Source of the DNA: Blepharisma stoltei
Taxonomy: Eukaryota > Ciliophora > Heterotrichea > Heterotrichida > Blepharismidae
Length of the DNA: 64,000 nt
Direction of reading: 5' to 3'
NCBI GenBank assembly: GCA_914767885.1
Contig: CAJZBQ010000052.1
Coordinates: 280,501-344,500 of the forward strand
Shown here: positions 1 through 10,894 of the stretch, piece by piece
Layout of the letters: each line of letters begins with the position of its first letter
Numbering within the stretch: position 1 is the stretch's first letter
Program-made: the position numbers and the translations under genes
The notes under the pieces: generated by a model
The model's database searches: none
What the model saw: the letters and a program-made list of their open reading frames with translations, nothing else
Told to the model about the DNA's origin: nothing

Positions 1-2
1 GT

Positions 3-1514
3 GATTATCTAGTTCTCTTTATTTTTTTGCTTTTACAAACAATTGACTGCCATCAGGTAGAATATCGAGCCCGGCAGTTATTTTGGAGAAGAGAACAAGA
101 AGAAGAAGCTTTAGACCCTATGGCAAGCCAAGGTGAAGAAAGCGACAAGGCATACGCACAAATTAACACTGAAGTCGAGCTTTTGCTTCAAGCTTGTGAT
201 AAAATTAAGCAAAATATCAAACAAGCCGCCGCAGTTATCATGTATAAAGATGTAAAAACTAAGCTGAAAACTGCGCAGACTGAAATAGAAAAAGTAAAGC
301 GAGGAATTGCCCATGGACTAGCTATGCATGATGTGAAACTTGATGGAAATGGAGAATTAGATGAAGATGACAAGGTTTTTATATCAGAATATTGTATGGA
401 TAAAATATCAAGTGATAAAGCTAGAGGCAGACACCAAACGATGGGTGACGTAAGAGAAATTAGCCCTTCTTTCCCATTTAGCACCTATGGTGTTGCAGAG
501 CTAGACTCTGTGCTGTTTAGTGTAGGGAAAAATTGGAATTTTGATATATGATTTGTATATCAGGTAACTGGGCATAGCATTTTTATAGTTGGAAAATATT
601 TATTTGAAAAATGGAGCTTAAGCACAACTTTTAGCATTCCAGAAGACACAGTGGATAGGTTTTTCCAGACTTTAGAAAAGAATTATCATCAAAACCCTTA
701 TCATAATGCATGCCATGCTGCTGATGTCCTGCATACTTTGCTTTATTTTTTATCTACTTCTGATGTGATTAAAAATCTGAATCCTATTGATATCATATCC
801 CTTATTGTTGCTTGCCTTGGACATGATGTAGGACACCCAGCATTGACAAATAGATTTTTAATAAATAACCGAGATGAGCTTGCATTTCAATATAATGATA
901 ATAGTGTCCTTGAAAATATGCACATAGCAAAGACATACTCTATTATGAATAAACAAGGCTGCAATATTTTTGAAAACTTAGATGCTGACGATTGGTCGAA
1001 ATCCAGAAAATTAATCATCCAAATGATATTAGAAACTGACATGATGAAGCATTTTGAGATTCTAGGAAGATTTAGAGCAAGAGCTGTCAACTTGGCTGAT
1101 CTCGCTTTGGAAAATCAAGACGATAAAATTTTAATTTTATCAATGGGATTAAAATGTGCTGACATAGGCCATTCTTCAAAGATTCTTGAATTGCATGAAA
1201 AATGGACTTCATTAGTTTGTGAAGAGTTTTTCAGACAAGGCGATTTAGAAAAACAAAGAAAGCAACAAGTTTCGATGTACTGTGATAGAGACACAACAGA
1301 AGTCCCTAAATCTCAGTCTGGGTTTATAAAGAATATATGTATGCCTTTATATGAAGTGTGGTGCTCATATTTGAATAATGAAGAAATAAACAAGGTGTGC
1401 TTAGAACAGCTGAAAAAGAATTTATCATTTTGGGACGAAAAAGTAAAGGTAAGAAGATCGACTGCTCTTAATGTAGATAACTCTGTGTCTGCGAATGGAA
1501 ATGATAAAAAGTAA
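3..1514 (+). CDS. 3',5'-cyclic nucleotide phosphodiesterase, membrane-anchored (5' partial)
   Basis: Hydrolyses cAMP and/or cGMP. The frame is open to the window edge, so the N-terminus is missing. It starts in a hydrophobic stretch (LVLFIFLLL), probably the last membrane helix, followed by a charged coiled-coil linker. The PDEase_I domain follows. The YHNACHA motif (about 700-720) supplies the proton-donor His and a metal-ligand His, GHDVGHP (about 820-840) gives the second His/Asp pair, and CADIGH (about 1155-1170) gives the last metal Asp. The TGA at 549-551 lies in the domain-entry segment, where PDEs carry a W or similar residue, so it is read as Trp and the two apparent halves are one protein. 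Ends at TAA. Ciliate PDEs of this kind are usually membrane or ciliary proteins; substrate specificity cannot be read here. Confidence 0.9.
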
Positions 1515-1594
1515 GGTTTTCCTATAAAAATTTACGAGGATTTAAATAATTTTACCTTTAATAGCCTGATAATCACTTAAAATGACGAAATAAA

Positions 1595-3152
1595 ATGAAT
1601 GAGACTAATGGCGAGGCTAACCCTATCCAAAGATCTAAAACTAAACAAAACACAGGCCACGCACATTGTGAAGTCTGTTATGCTCCACTTAAAAAGAGCC
1701 CCGCCAAAATGCAATGCTCCACTTGCAATCGCAATTTCTGCAAGTATCATCTCCGAAAAAATAAAGATTCCACAGACAATATTTGTGTAGATTGCTTCAA
1801 AATTCAGATAAAAACAGAAACCATGTCTGAGTTAGAACGAGAATTAAATGCCTACAGAGACGATATTTCAGAAAATAATACTGAAAAATCAAAAATCAAA
1901 GAAGACTTAAAAATCAAAACAAAAATCATACAAAAATGGTCTGAATCTATCAAAGATAACGAAAATCAACATATGAAAAGAATCGCACAGCTTGAGCAAA
2001 AATAAACATTACATAACATTAGATTAATAACGCTTAACATCCCTTACGGAGTTGACCGTTCCCAGGTCTATCGCTAGCCTTCGTCGCGTCGGGCCCACAG
2101 GCCGCTGGGTCGACCCGCTTTGCTTCACCAACAACGCTCCTAAGGCAAGTGTTGCCGGCTTCGACGGCTCATGGATGAGCTACTTGCTTGTGGACATGGG
2201 TTGCCTTTCCGAAAATCCAAAACTGGATTTTCTGGTCGGCTCTCGGTAAAAAGGAAAAACACGTAACGCCCAGTTCACGCTAGGGAGTTGGAGATTGGCC
2301 CTAAGGACTTTGTTGGGCTTCCCCTTTCCAACTTCCGTGCCCTCCTTCTCCCACGAGGAAAAAACCACCCTGAAAAGAGACTTGGGCTAGGCTCTGTAAA
2401 AAGCCAGAATTGCTTATAGAAATTTCCCATAGATGGCGCTGTTTGCCTTTGATTTGCCCACTGGGGAAAATTTTTGGTTCGACCAGTACCATATGGTTTG
2501 GTCATACCAAAAAATTTTTCTCATGGGCAAATCAAGGGCAAACAGCCCATCTATGGGAAATTTCTATACCTAGCATTGCTGTCCATTTCTGAACGGCAAA
2601 ACCTTGCTGGATATAATTAAAATATGAGTCGAGGCTACATGGCTGAGAGGCCATGCCCAGACGAAGACGCCATATTTTAATTATGAGAAAAAAATAAACC
2701 AAGAAACACAGATTAACTGTTATGCCTGTAGCGAAATTGACAGCTTAGAAGCCACTTTAAAAAATTCGAAATTGGCTGAAGAAATGTGAAAGAAAAAATT
2801 ATCAACATTTCAAGAAGAAATTAGTGAAAAAAGCCAAATAGTCGACAATGAGAAGGAAAACCAAGATAAATTGTCTGATGAAATTAATGAATTGAACCAG
2901 CAAATAAAATCGTATATTCCGTATGGAAGATTGAGGTCGGTCACTTGTAACGATTGTGCGAAGAAAATTAAAAGAACCTTTAGGGACGAAATTATAAGTG
3001 GGCTGAGGGCAGAAGGAAGAGACAGTTTGATTGAAAGCGTGATGGCAGCCAAAGCCAGTATCCAAGCCTATGCACCACCAAATGAAGCCTCATCTGAGAA
3101 GAAATGAAATCCAGAAGAGCCTAGAGAAGCATGCCATTGTATAATCACATAA
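1595..3152 (+). CDS. Zinc-finger coiled-coil protein, interrupted by a retroposon-containing IES
   Basis: Function not recognised. The N-terminus has a Cys/His zinc site (CEVC, then CSTC with FCKYH, then CVDC; a FYVE/PHD-like spacing). A Glu/Lys-rich coiled coil follows. After the insertion come two further Cys pairs (CYAC, CNDC). The apparent stop TAA at 2003 is the left boundary of an IES: joining TA2003 to TA2682 gives EQKYEKKINQ in frame. TGA at 2787 and 3105 are read as Trp, so the protein runs past the first TGA to TAA at 3150-3152. It ends in CIIT, a possible CaaX prenylation box. Starts at ATG 1595 after a short AT-rich leader. Confidence 0.7.
2003..2681. mobile_element. IES carrying a SINE-like retroposon with hairpin end
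   Basis: The 679-bp block is bounded by TA at 2003 and TA at 2682; its removal restores the host frame. It is GC-richer than its surroundings. The near-duplicated flanks GAGCAAAAATAAAC (left) and GAGAAAAAAATAAACC (right) look like a target-site duplication of about 14 bp. The right end carries a foldback with perfect 14-bp arms ATAATTAAAATATG (2613-2626) and CATATTTTAATTAT (2671-2684) around a smaller hairpin. The segment near 2565-2612 matches the elements at 14 kb and 17.4 kb (GGCAAAACCTTGC and neighbouring sequence). An internal imperfect inverted repeat lies at about 2415-2560 (AATTTCCCATAGATGG and complement). Confidence 0.75.
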
Positions 3153-3227
3153 AATGCAATTGCAAGCTGGCATTTTTAGGTAATAAACAGCATCTTTATA
3201 AATTCAATTTTATAAGTTATAAGAGAT

Positions 3228-4404
3228 ATGAAATTTCTAGAGAGACTAGGCGCTAAACCTGAGTTTTTTATGCTTGAACTTATCATTCAAAAAGTTTATA
3301 TTGGCTTGCAAGATCATTCAGAACTTGTTATTGTTATTAAGCGAAATTCTGGAGAAAGAGACAATACCCCAAGAGTCGACTGAGACCCATCAAAGCAAGA
3401 AGGCCTCTTTGATCAGATGTTTCATTTTAAGGTGACTATGTACAAAAAAAAAGACCAATATTTACCGAAATGAATCTATTTCAATCTTATGATGATAAAG
3501 GATCAAAAGATCATAAAAAATGGGAAAGCTAGACTTGACATTTCAGTGATTCTTAATAGTGATTTCCAGCTAGAAAGCTATGAAATCGAGCTTAAGAAAT
3601 GCTCAGATAAAAATGCTTGCTTAATCATTGATGCTTCTATGAGATCATGAAGTGAAGAAGATGAAGGAAAAGGCTCCATGTCAAATGACAGTTTATTTTG
3701 ATAGTATACATTTCATCGAAGTACTTTGGTTGAAGAATTTTAAATAATGTACATTTGGTCGAAATTTAACGTTTTTTTTCGGTCAAATGTCTATTATCAA
3801 AATTTTCATCCAATTTTTGACCAAATGGACTTCGGTGAAATGCACACTATCAAAAGTGAACGATTATTGGACCTGAACCGAAGGAAAATCATCTTCGACC
3901 TTAGCACGAGAATATGATGAGGCAAAAATGAAAAAATTAAGAGAAAATTTAATTTATTCATACTACCAAGAGTCCAAAAAATCAGTCGATGAAGAACTTT
4001 CTTCAGAATCAAATGAATCGAACAAATTGCCATCTTATAACAGACGTGGAACTGCGATGGAAAGCGTTGAAGAAGAGCCGGAATCAGAAAACAATAAAAT
4101 TCACCCCATTACAATAGACACAGTGCCTCCGCTGCAAGCACCAAAGCCAGAGAGTAATGAGACGTCAATGGATTTCGATATACTTGTAAAGGAATATGGA
4201 AAGCCAATAGACAGCTATTTTTCAAGTGAATTGACTAGGATAAAAAAGGAAGTGACACCATCTTTTGATTTCACAGGGCAGATGGATTGTGTTCCAATAT
4301 ATGATACAAGTGAGGACGATTTACAACATAGCAAAGGCAGCTCGAAAGACAAAAATAAGTACCTAGATAGAAGGGCTGAAAATTATTCGGTTTTCCATAT
4401 ATAA
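3228..4404 (+). CDS. NT-C2 domain protein (EEIG1/EHBP1-type), interrupted by a MITE
   Basis: The first about 145 residues resemble the N-terminal C2 domain of EEIG1/EHBP1-family proteins: a beta-rich core with basic LVIVIKRNSG, PRVDWDPSKQ, then FHFKVTMY and GKARLDISV, ending near IIDASM. Such domains bind membranes. TGA codons at several points are read as Trp, including within the PRVDWDP segment. An insertion with terminal inverted repeats at about 3696-3855 separates this from an acidic, Ser-rich tail that is open from about 3860 to TAA 4402-4404. A TA join at 3702/3865 would connect the two halves in frame (LFWYWTWTEG), but the exact boundary is uncertain. Start ATG 3228. Confidence 0.65.
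3696..3855. mobile_element. Short MITE with TTTTGATAG terminal inverted repeats
   Basis: 27-bp terminal inverted repeats at 3696-3722 and 3829-3855 begin TTTTGATAGTATACATTTC and differ at only three places, all transitions. The interior is AT-rich with further imperfect inverted motifs around GGTCAAATG. No coding capacity. A related TTTGATAGTAT end pair occurs at 33.65-33.86 kb. It interrupts the NT-C2 gene, so it must be removed or lie in an IES. Confidence 0.7.
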
Positions 4405-4763
4405 ATTATTTTGTAATAAATAGCGATTTATTTTATAATTTTTAACAAAAATAAACCTAGTTTACTGCTTTAAAATAATAAAAGTGCGCAACAAACCATT
4501 TGATAATGCATTATTGCTCACAAAAAATAAATCATAAAGAATTCATTTATATTCTTTAATCTAGAACAATCCTGACAGACTAAATGTGGAAAATAAAATG
4601 AAATAATTCATTAGTGCTAAATTCCAAGAATCTATAAACATTTAACTCTTTTCAGCCTTTCTTAAATTGCGTATAGTAAACATTGTAATGATTCCCACCA
4701 TTTTCGTCCCAAAAATTAAATACTTTAAAATTCAAATTGTGGTTAAAAATTATTAAATATTGC
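4405..4763. other. Intergenic AT-rich spacer
   Basis: About 360 bp of AT-rich DNA between the NT-C2 gene and the C2H2 gene. No ORF, repeat or structured element was recognised. It should contain the downstream gene's promoter, but no consensus can be pointed to. Confidence 0.5.
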
Positions 4764-5408
4764 ATGGGCGATAACGATTTTGTGATACCCGAGATTATTG
4801 TTGTGTCAGTGGCCCCTACAGCTGACATTTGTCAGATAATCCCTGAAATAGTCTCAAGCAAACATATTTTTAGCTGTGAAGTTTGCGACAAAACTTACAG
4901 CCGACAAAGTGCCTTAAAGGTTCATATGAGAAAGCACACTGGAGAAAAACCTTTTATATGTAAAATATGTGACAAGGCTTTTTGTGAGAATGGGAATTTA
5001 AAGACCCATATGCGCATACACACCGGAGAGAAGCCATTTCTATGTGCTTTGTGTGGCAGCCGATTCACCACACGAGGACACCTTACAGACCATACGAGGA
5101 AGCATACAAATGAAAGACCTTTTAATTGCCCTATGTGTGACAAAAAATTCATGAGGCCAAGTACCTTAAAAATTCATATCAGAACTCATACAGGAGAAAA
5201 GCCATATATATGTCTAGAATGTGGGAAACAATTTACCGAATCAGGTAACTTAAAAACCCATATGAGAACTCATACAGGTGAGAGACCTTATAAATGCCCA
5301 TTCCATAACTGTGGAAAATGCTTCAAGGCCAAAGGCCATTTGATTGATCATCTTAAGATTAAGAGTCATCAAGAGAGCAGTGGTTTCTTAAAACAAGAGC
5401 CATAATTA
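4764..5408 (+). CDS. C2H2 zinc-finger protein, six tandem fingers
   Basis: Likely sequence-specific DNA-binding nuclear protein. A short N-terminus of about 30 residues is followed by six classic C-x2-C-x12-H-x3-H fingers joined by TGEKP(F/Y)-type linkers (TGEKPF, NERPF, TGEKPY, TGERPY). The last finger has a longer Cys spacing (CPFHNCGKC) and a wider His pair. No IES or intron is needed: the gene is one clean ORF ending at TAA. ATG 4764 is chosen as the first in-frame ATG. Regulatory targets cannot be inferred. Confidence 0.9.
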
Positions 5409-5742
5409 AATAATTCATATTGAATAAATCTTAATTGACGATCTAATATAATTTTGGATGCTTGCAGTTAAATCTCAATTAAGATGCATCACTAAATAAT
5501 TTTTAGGATTATTATTTATACACAACTTTAAATCAGATATACTGATGTCATTAAATTTAACCAAATTAGCATTTTAGCATAGCCAGGTTTATTTTAAAGG
5601 CTACTGGGCTATTTTAAGACAGTATTGAATTACCAATTTTGAGGTGATTTTATTCCCCATTTTAGCTTATATCAAATATGAATTCCAAATAATTTTCTAA
5701 TAAACATAATCACTTAAGAAACTATTTAAAATTTGATAGCCG
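5409..5742. other. Intergenic spacer between convergent genes
   Basis: About 330 bp of AT-rich DNA between the 3' ends of the convergent C2H2 gene (+) and HEAT-repeat gene (-). No feature recognised. Confidence 0.5.
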
Positions 5743-8390
5743 TTATTTGCTAATCTGCTTTGGTAAAGGCTTTGAATTTCCTTTATTAGATCCCACAGAT
5801 TTTCTCCCTGCTGGCTGCTTATTATTTGAACTTAAACTTTGATGACTAGGGACTTTTGATAGCCCATCATTTTTGGAAATTGGAGTATCTGATTTTGATT
5901 GAATTAACTTTGGCAACACAGGCGAGTTTTTCTTTTTTTCTTTTTCTTTAGCTATTTGTCTTTTTGCTGGGGAATCCTTAGATTTAGCATCTTCTGTCCT
6001 CACTTCATTTTCTAAACTCATCAATTGTCTTTCTCTTGCTATACATAAAAATTGCGACACGTGTTGACCTGCCCTTTTGGCGCAACAGTCCACCTTATGG
6101 CTACGGCGAACTGGACGGACCTAGAGCTGAGAATCAAGTGCAGACTCAAGATATGTGCATCCGGATTGGTTTTGGCTGCTTTCCTGTGGTTGGAAATGGA
6201 GGTGCTCAACAACGCCCTTTGGATCTGAGGACCTATGGTCATTCCTCTACCAAGAAACTGAGAGTTTCGGCCCATCGGAGTAGTCTTTTTCCTATAGCTG
6301 TTGAAGGATGGCATTTCAACACTCGATAGGCTCAAAGGATCCTTGGAATCAAGCTACTCCAATCACCTGTAGCAGGGCCACAGAAATCCAGAGGCTGTCC
6401 ACTCAAGACTGAAGCCTCAAGGCAAGGAGAAGACAGAAGGTACCGGAAGTGGCATCCACTTTCGGGGGGAAGACCCTCTGGGCTGGAATCGAAAAGCGGA
6501 TGAACCTCCTGCACATGAGATTTTTTGTGATGCGTCACCAACATGGCTAACGCCTGACTTTAATAGCCTAACCTAGCCTCTTGCTAACTCTTCAGGGGAG
6601 TCAATCAACTGCCAATATCGTTCATTTAGTATGATTTGTTGGATCTCATACGCTTTTTCTTTAATTTTTTTGCAGCGATCATTTACAAACTCATCAAGAA
6701 TTGCATCAATCTCGTGAGAAGAATCACGGTCAGCCGTAGAAACCCTTTCCCGAATCCCAGGAAATTCTCTTATGAATTTATATCTGACATCATCAACACG
6801 GTCTGTAGCTAATTGCAATAAATTTTGCAAAAAATGATTTTTAAACATATTTCTTGAGCAATTTCCTTTGGTCTGTAAACAAAAATCAATATAGAGAATT
6901 CTGTCATAGGATGATGAAGAATTAGCAAAACTCTGGGCAATTGAGGATGAAAAATTGTGCTTGAGCTCATCTTGATGGATTTTTCTAAAAATTTCAAGGA
7001 GAAGCTGAGAGCTGTGCTGTTTCAGGGGCAGGGATCCATGATGCATTAAGTCCATAAGCTTTGGGACTAAGCAGTTTAAAGTTACATTCATATCCATATC
7101 TGATAGAAGGCTGCCTAGCTGATCAAGCAGAATTTTGACATCTCTTCAATTTGACTGAACACCTAGTAGCTGGATTAAACAATTCAAAATTTCGAAATAG
7201 GTTTCTGGGATTGTAATATTCTTCATCACTTGACGTATATTAGGGATTAAGCTTCACTGAGCACTAGGATCTCTTATCAAAATGTGAAAAGTTGGAAATA
7301 GCTGAGAAATTTTAGGTGAAAGAATATTTGCCACTTCATGAAACTGTGATGCACATATTTTCCTTATATCATTGTTAGAATCTCTTGAAAATCTTTCATA
7401 AGAATCTTTAACTTTATTGCAATAGCTTTGAGCTCCTAATGAAAGTAAAATTGCAGGAAAATTGTAACATGCATATTTCCTGATAGTAGATGACGAATGA
7501 GATGACATTTTGTGAAGTAATGAAATCACTTCATTTTTGAATTCTTCAGATTTCAATTGAAATCTCCAATTATAAACCAATTTTCCGAAATTTTTCGCAA
7601 TTTCTTCAAAAATTTTAGAATTATTTGTTTTGAACCATTCCAAACAAATTATATTCATAAAATTATTTTTTCTATTTTCCTGCATAAATTCTCCAGCTTC
7701 AATACAAGATTTAATCGCGGATAGCTTAACTTCCAAAACTTTGTCATTAACAAGGTTCAAAAGTTCTCCACTAATTGCACTTTCATACTCACGGCTATAT
7801 TTTTTAATCACAAGTGGTAGCTGCTCAGTAATTGTTAGCCTGATTTTATCATTCAGATCTTTGGACAATTTAATAGCTGTGTCAGCTAGATTTAATGGTA
7901 AATCATAGTTGCACATCATTAGCTTGCCAATTAGTATTGCCGCATTAGCCCTTGTCATATAATGCTGAGAATTATCAGCTTGGTTTATCACAAATTGTAT
8001 AAAATGTTTGAGTATCAGCTCTCTGCTTGCTTTTAAACAAAGTTTCCCAAAAACTGCAATTCAAGAGTCTATAATTTCAGGAGTCCATATCCCAAGGACT
8101 GTTACAGTTCCAATCATGATTTTTTCAAAGTCTTGACTTGAAAGTAAAGGACAATCAAGCAGTTTGATAAATCCATCACCAGTGGCTCCTTGCAAGCTTT
8201 CTTCCCATCGTCGAAGATTTTGCATGACGCTGCTAATTATTTCATTTCATGTGGATTCCTGTATATAAAAGTCTAAGTTTGATAAAATCGCGATTTTTTG
8301 ATCAACTCTTCCTTCATTGATAATAAAAATTGCTCTTTGCCCATCAGTTCAGCTTTCATTTGTAGTCAAGCTTGCAATTTCTTCTTCTGA
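5743..8390 (-). CDS. HEAT/armadillo-repeat protein (PP4R4/PP2A scaffold-like), interrupted by a retroposon
   Basis: A long all-helical protein of repeated amphipathic helix pairs (for example DDVRYKFIREFP and DNDIRKICASQF-type segments), typical of HEAT scaffolds. The pattern is closest in feel to PPP4R4/PP2A A-type regulatory subunits, but that is tentative. A Lys/Ser-rich tail ends at TAA (5743-5745). Several TGA codons (for example after DPSAQ at about 7251) are read as Trp, fusing apparently separate ORFs. A retroposon lies at 6033-6577; deleting it with one copy of its 9-bp duplication gives SPEELARERQLMSL in frame. The N-terminus is unresolved: the frame is open to a TAG at 8391-8393 with no early ATG. 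A short IES or intron probably hides the start. Confidence 0.7.
6033..6577. mobile_element. SINE-like retroposon IES with 9-bp duplication
   Basis: A GC-rich 545-bp block is flanked by the perfect direct repeat CTCTTGCTA (6033-6041 and 6578-6586), which contains a TA. Excision with one repeat restores the HEAT-gene frame exactly. Its left part (ACGTGT near 6058, then CCTGCC and TTGGCG) matches the sequence near 63.83 kb, so it belongs to a repeat family. No coding frame is credible inside. Both readings fit: a retroposon insertion with a target-site duplication, now eliminated as an IES using the TA in the duplication. Confidence 0.8.
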
Positions 8391-8636
8391 CTAGTTAGAA
8401 TTTATATCATATTGTGCTGAATAGGATAATAAAAATAATTAGTCTATTTATTATTATAGTAATAGGGTTAATTTAGGCTAAAAATTATACTTTGAGTAAG
8501 CTATCAAAATCACTGCATTCATTGTACTCTAATTGATCTTCAGAGAATATCATAATTTATAAAAAAACATAAAACTTAAATGGCTTTATGCGCCTTATCT
8601 TGATTTCAAATATTATAAGAAACTATTAGCTTAGCC

Positions 8637-8861
8637 TTAAAGCAGGCGGATAGGCTTTGCGTAGTCAGCATTAGGATCTACAAGTTGATAGCCTCTTTTA
8701 GGAGACGCCCATTCCCAATGTGCAAGTGATGAGGATAATAAATAAGAAAGAACAAATCCTTGTGCAGCAGCTAAGAGTCCATTTCTTTTCCACATTCGGT
8801 TTTCAGGTAGCCAGGGTCTCCAATAAACATTTCTTGGAAGATGAAGCTTCACGACACCCAT
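8637..8861 (-). CDS. Small single-pass membrane protein, possibly mitochondrial
   Basis: 74-residue ORF with ATG start and TAA stop. A basic N-terminus with PRNVYWRPW is followed by one hydrophobic helix (about residues 29-47, LLAAAQGFVLSYLLSSSLA) and a polar tail ending in KPIRLL. Size and layout resemble small accessory subunits of respiratory complexes, but no family is recognised. Single exon with no insertion. Confidence 0.55.
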   Translation of the reverse strand: MGVVKLHLPRNVYWRPWLPENRMWKRNGLLAAAQGFVLSYLLSSSLAHWEWASPKRGYQLVDPNADYAKPIRLL

Positions 8862-8948
8862 ATTTAATTATTCTTTATATTATATATATTTTTTTCAAAA
8901 TTAATATCATTATTTCTATACTAAATTCAGCCTAAAATGGATATAAAA

Positions 8949-9929
8949 TTACTCTATTTCAGAAATCAATAAATCTTCAACCTCCCCAATATTCCATCCT
9001 AGCCCAAGTACGTCTAACTGCAAAATATCTGCTTTACAGTTCAATAAAGTTCCTAAAGAAGGAACTGTCCTTCCAAAATCTCCATGCACAAACTCTTTTA
9101 TATAAGTCCCTCCAGACGAAATGACCCTCAGCTCTGCAAAGTGTCGGTTAATTAAAGTCATATGCATTTTTATAATTGATTTATATCGAACTTTAATAGC
9201 ACGACGATGAAGGACGCGGATAGGTGTTTTTTGGTCTAAAACTAAGTTTTCGATTGAATTTATATAAGAAATGTCAGCTTGTGTAAGTGGTTTTGAAAGC
9301 CAGCAAATGGCTGAATAAGCTTTGAGTTTCCCTTCTTCGCCGAGTCTTATTTCTTCGAAGTACTTTTTGTCGACTATTCTGAGATTTTTCACTTGTACAT
9401 CTTTATTGATGGAATTGATGTGGCTTTGGAGATTTTCCATATTTTCACTGTTTAAAATTTACCTTGAGACTGGGACTTTGGGATCTTTAAGCTCGATAAT
9501 GAATGGCCGGCCACATCCCAGCATCCTTACATCGACATCTTCGCGGCCCTAAATGAATTTTACGGATGCATGCAAAATGGCGCTGGCTGATTGGGAAATT
9601 TCTTTTAAGGGATGCCCAATGATTTCCTCCAAGCTTTCAATTTTTGCTGTTTCGTCGACAAGTCATGGACTTTGGCTTATTTGACGAGAATACTTTAAGT
9701 AGTTTCCTGCAAGATAGATTTTAGGATTGGAATTTTCGTTGTTTTGTGTGTTTTTTTGAGATATTGTTTTAGATTGTGATGGATTAGGAATATCTGGAAT
9801 TTTTACCATTTCTTCAGCTGTGTTTGTTGCTATTATGCTTTCACTTTCATTTCCTTCGATACCAGAAGATGGAAGCATTTTTATAATAACTTGATATAAA
9901 AAGTTATTTAAAAAGGTGTTTGGCAGCAT
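8949..9929 (-). CDS. PUS10: tRNA pseudouridine synthase Pus10 (catalytic part), two 15-nt introns
   Basis: Pus10 makes pseudouridine in the tRNA T-arm. Family motifs: YLKYSRQISQSPW (the W is TGA), then GREDVDVRMLGCGRPF with the catalytic Asp region, and near the end GGTYIKEFVHGDFGRT, a Pus10 signature. Introns are at 9549-9563 (GTAAAATTCATTTAG in the coding sense) and 9448-9462 (GTAAATTTTAAACAG). Without the first, an in-frame TAG would sit just before GRED; removing both joins HAS-GRED and VPVS-SENM. The protein from ATG 9929 is about 316 residues, short of typical Pus10, so the N-terminal domain is missing, diverged, or encoded beyond an undetected IES. Ends at TAA 8949-8951. Confidence 0.88.
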
Positions 9930-10080
9930 AAAAATATATAGCAATACATGAAAAGTTTATTCACTATAATAAACTTGGATTTTATTATAGACTCATCTTT
10001 AGAATCAATTAAAATTTATGTTAAGAATCGAGTAAGGAATAAGCCTCTCTATAAACTTTTGGACTTATATGTTTTTATAT

Positions 10081-10639
10081 TAACTCCCCCCCCATCCTTG
10101 ATCGAACGACTCGCCATCGTTCGATCAAGGATGGGGGTTAAAAACAATTTTTTTGGGAAAAAAATTTTATATATAAAATAAAATATATATATAAAATTTT
10201 GTTTTATTTACTTTTAAATAAGAGGGCTAAGAGTATTTAATAATTATTTTTACAGCAAAAAATTGAATTAATTTCATAAAATACCAATTTTTTATATATT
10301 TTAATTTATTATTTACCCCTTTAAACTATATAAATTTAATTTGTTACTTATTTTTTTTTAAAAATTTTAAAAAATCTCTATTTTATTAGATTATTGAGTT
10401 TTTAAGCCCATGTTGATGACTAAATTACTTTGAATGGTTGATTCCGAAGCTTTCTATCGTCTCAAAGTCTCTGAAAACAACTTCATTAGGTACATCTTCC
10501 CAAGCTTTTGATAACTATTATATTTTTATATATATAAAAATTTGCATGATATGAAAATCGTTCGATCAAGGATGGGGGTTAATTTCCCCAATTTTTAGGA
10601 ATTTTTACAGTCAATCGTTCGATCAAGGATGGGGGGGAG
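10081..10639. mobile_element. MITE of the ATCCTTGATCGAACGA family
   Basis: 559-bp TA-bounded element (TA at 10081 and 10640). The left end is C-tract + ATCCTTGATCGAACGA followed at once by its complement, forming a hairpin. The right end carries two copies in the same orientation (TCGTTCGATCAAGGAT with G-tract) about 60 bp apart, the outer ending GGGGGGGAGT. AT-rich interior with no ORF. A sibling lies at 27086-27641. Confidence 0.85.
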
Positions 10640-10894
10640 TAAGCTATTTTTTTGAAGTGAAAAAGAGTTTTCATAAATAAAGATCATCAGTTTACTTGCA
10701 GCGATTATTCAGAATTTCTTCCCCAATAATGATTTCCTCAGAATTTATCCAAATTTTAATGATTGATGATTTTTCAAATCTTCTGTACACTATGGTTAAT
10801 ATTCTATTAGCATTAACCTTCAAACTCTTTAATTCTTGATTTCAAATTTCTTATTTAATTCATTTTTCCTACAAATAGTATTCAATTAGCTTTA

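Noticed and set aside
9549-9563. In-frame TAG in Pus10 as a sign of a pseudogene or UAG reassignment
   Set aside because: It is the last base triplet of a 15-nt GT-AG intron; removing the intron gives the conserved GRED motif.
9948-10680. Small plus-strand ORF that stays open across the excised MITE (about 57 residues, start MKSLFTIINL)
   Set aside because: AT-rich with no domain, starting about 19 bp from the Pus10 start on the other strand. With only two stop codons an open run of this length is easily chance. Kept only as a note.
10081-10700. CRISPR-like repeat arrangement of the ATCGTTCGATCAAGGAT motif
   Set aside because: Only four copies in mixed orientation at element ends; this is transposon end structure in a eukaryotic sequence.
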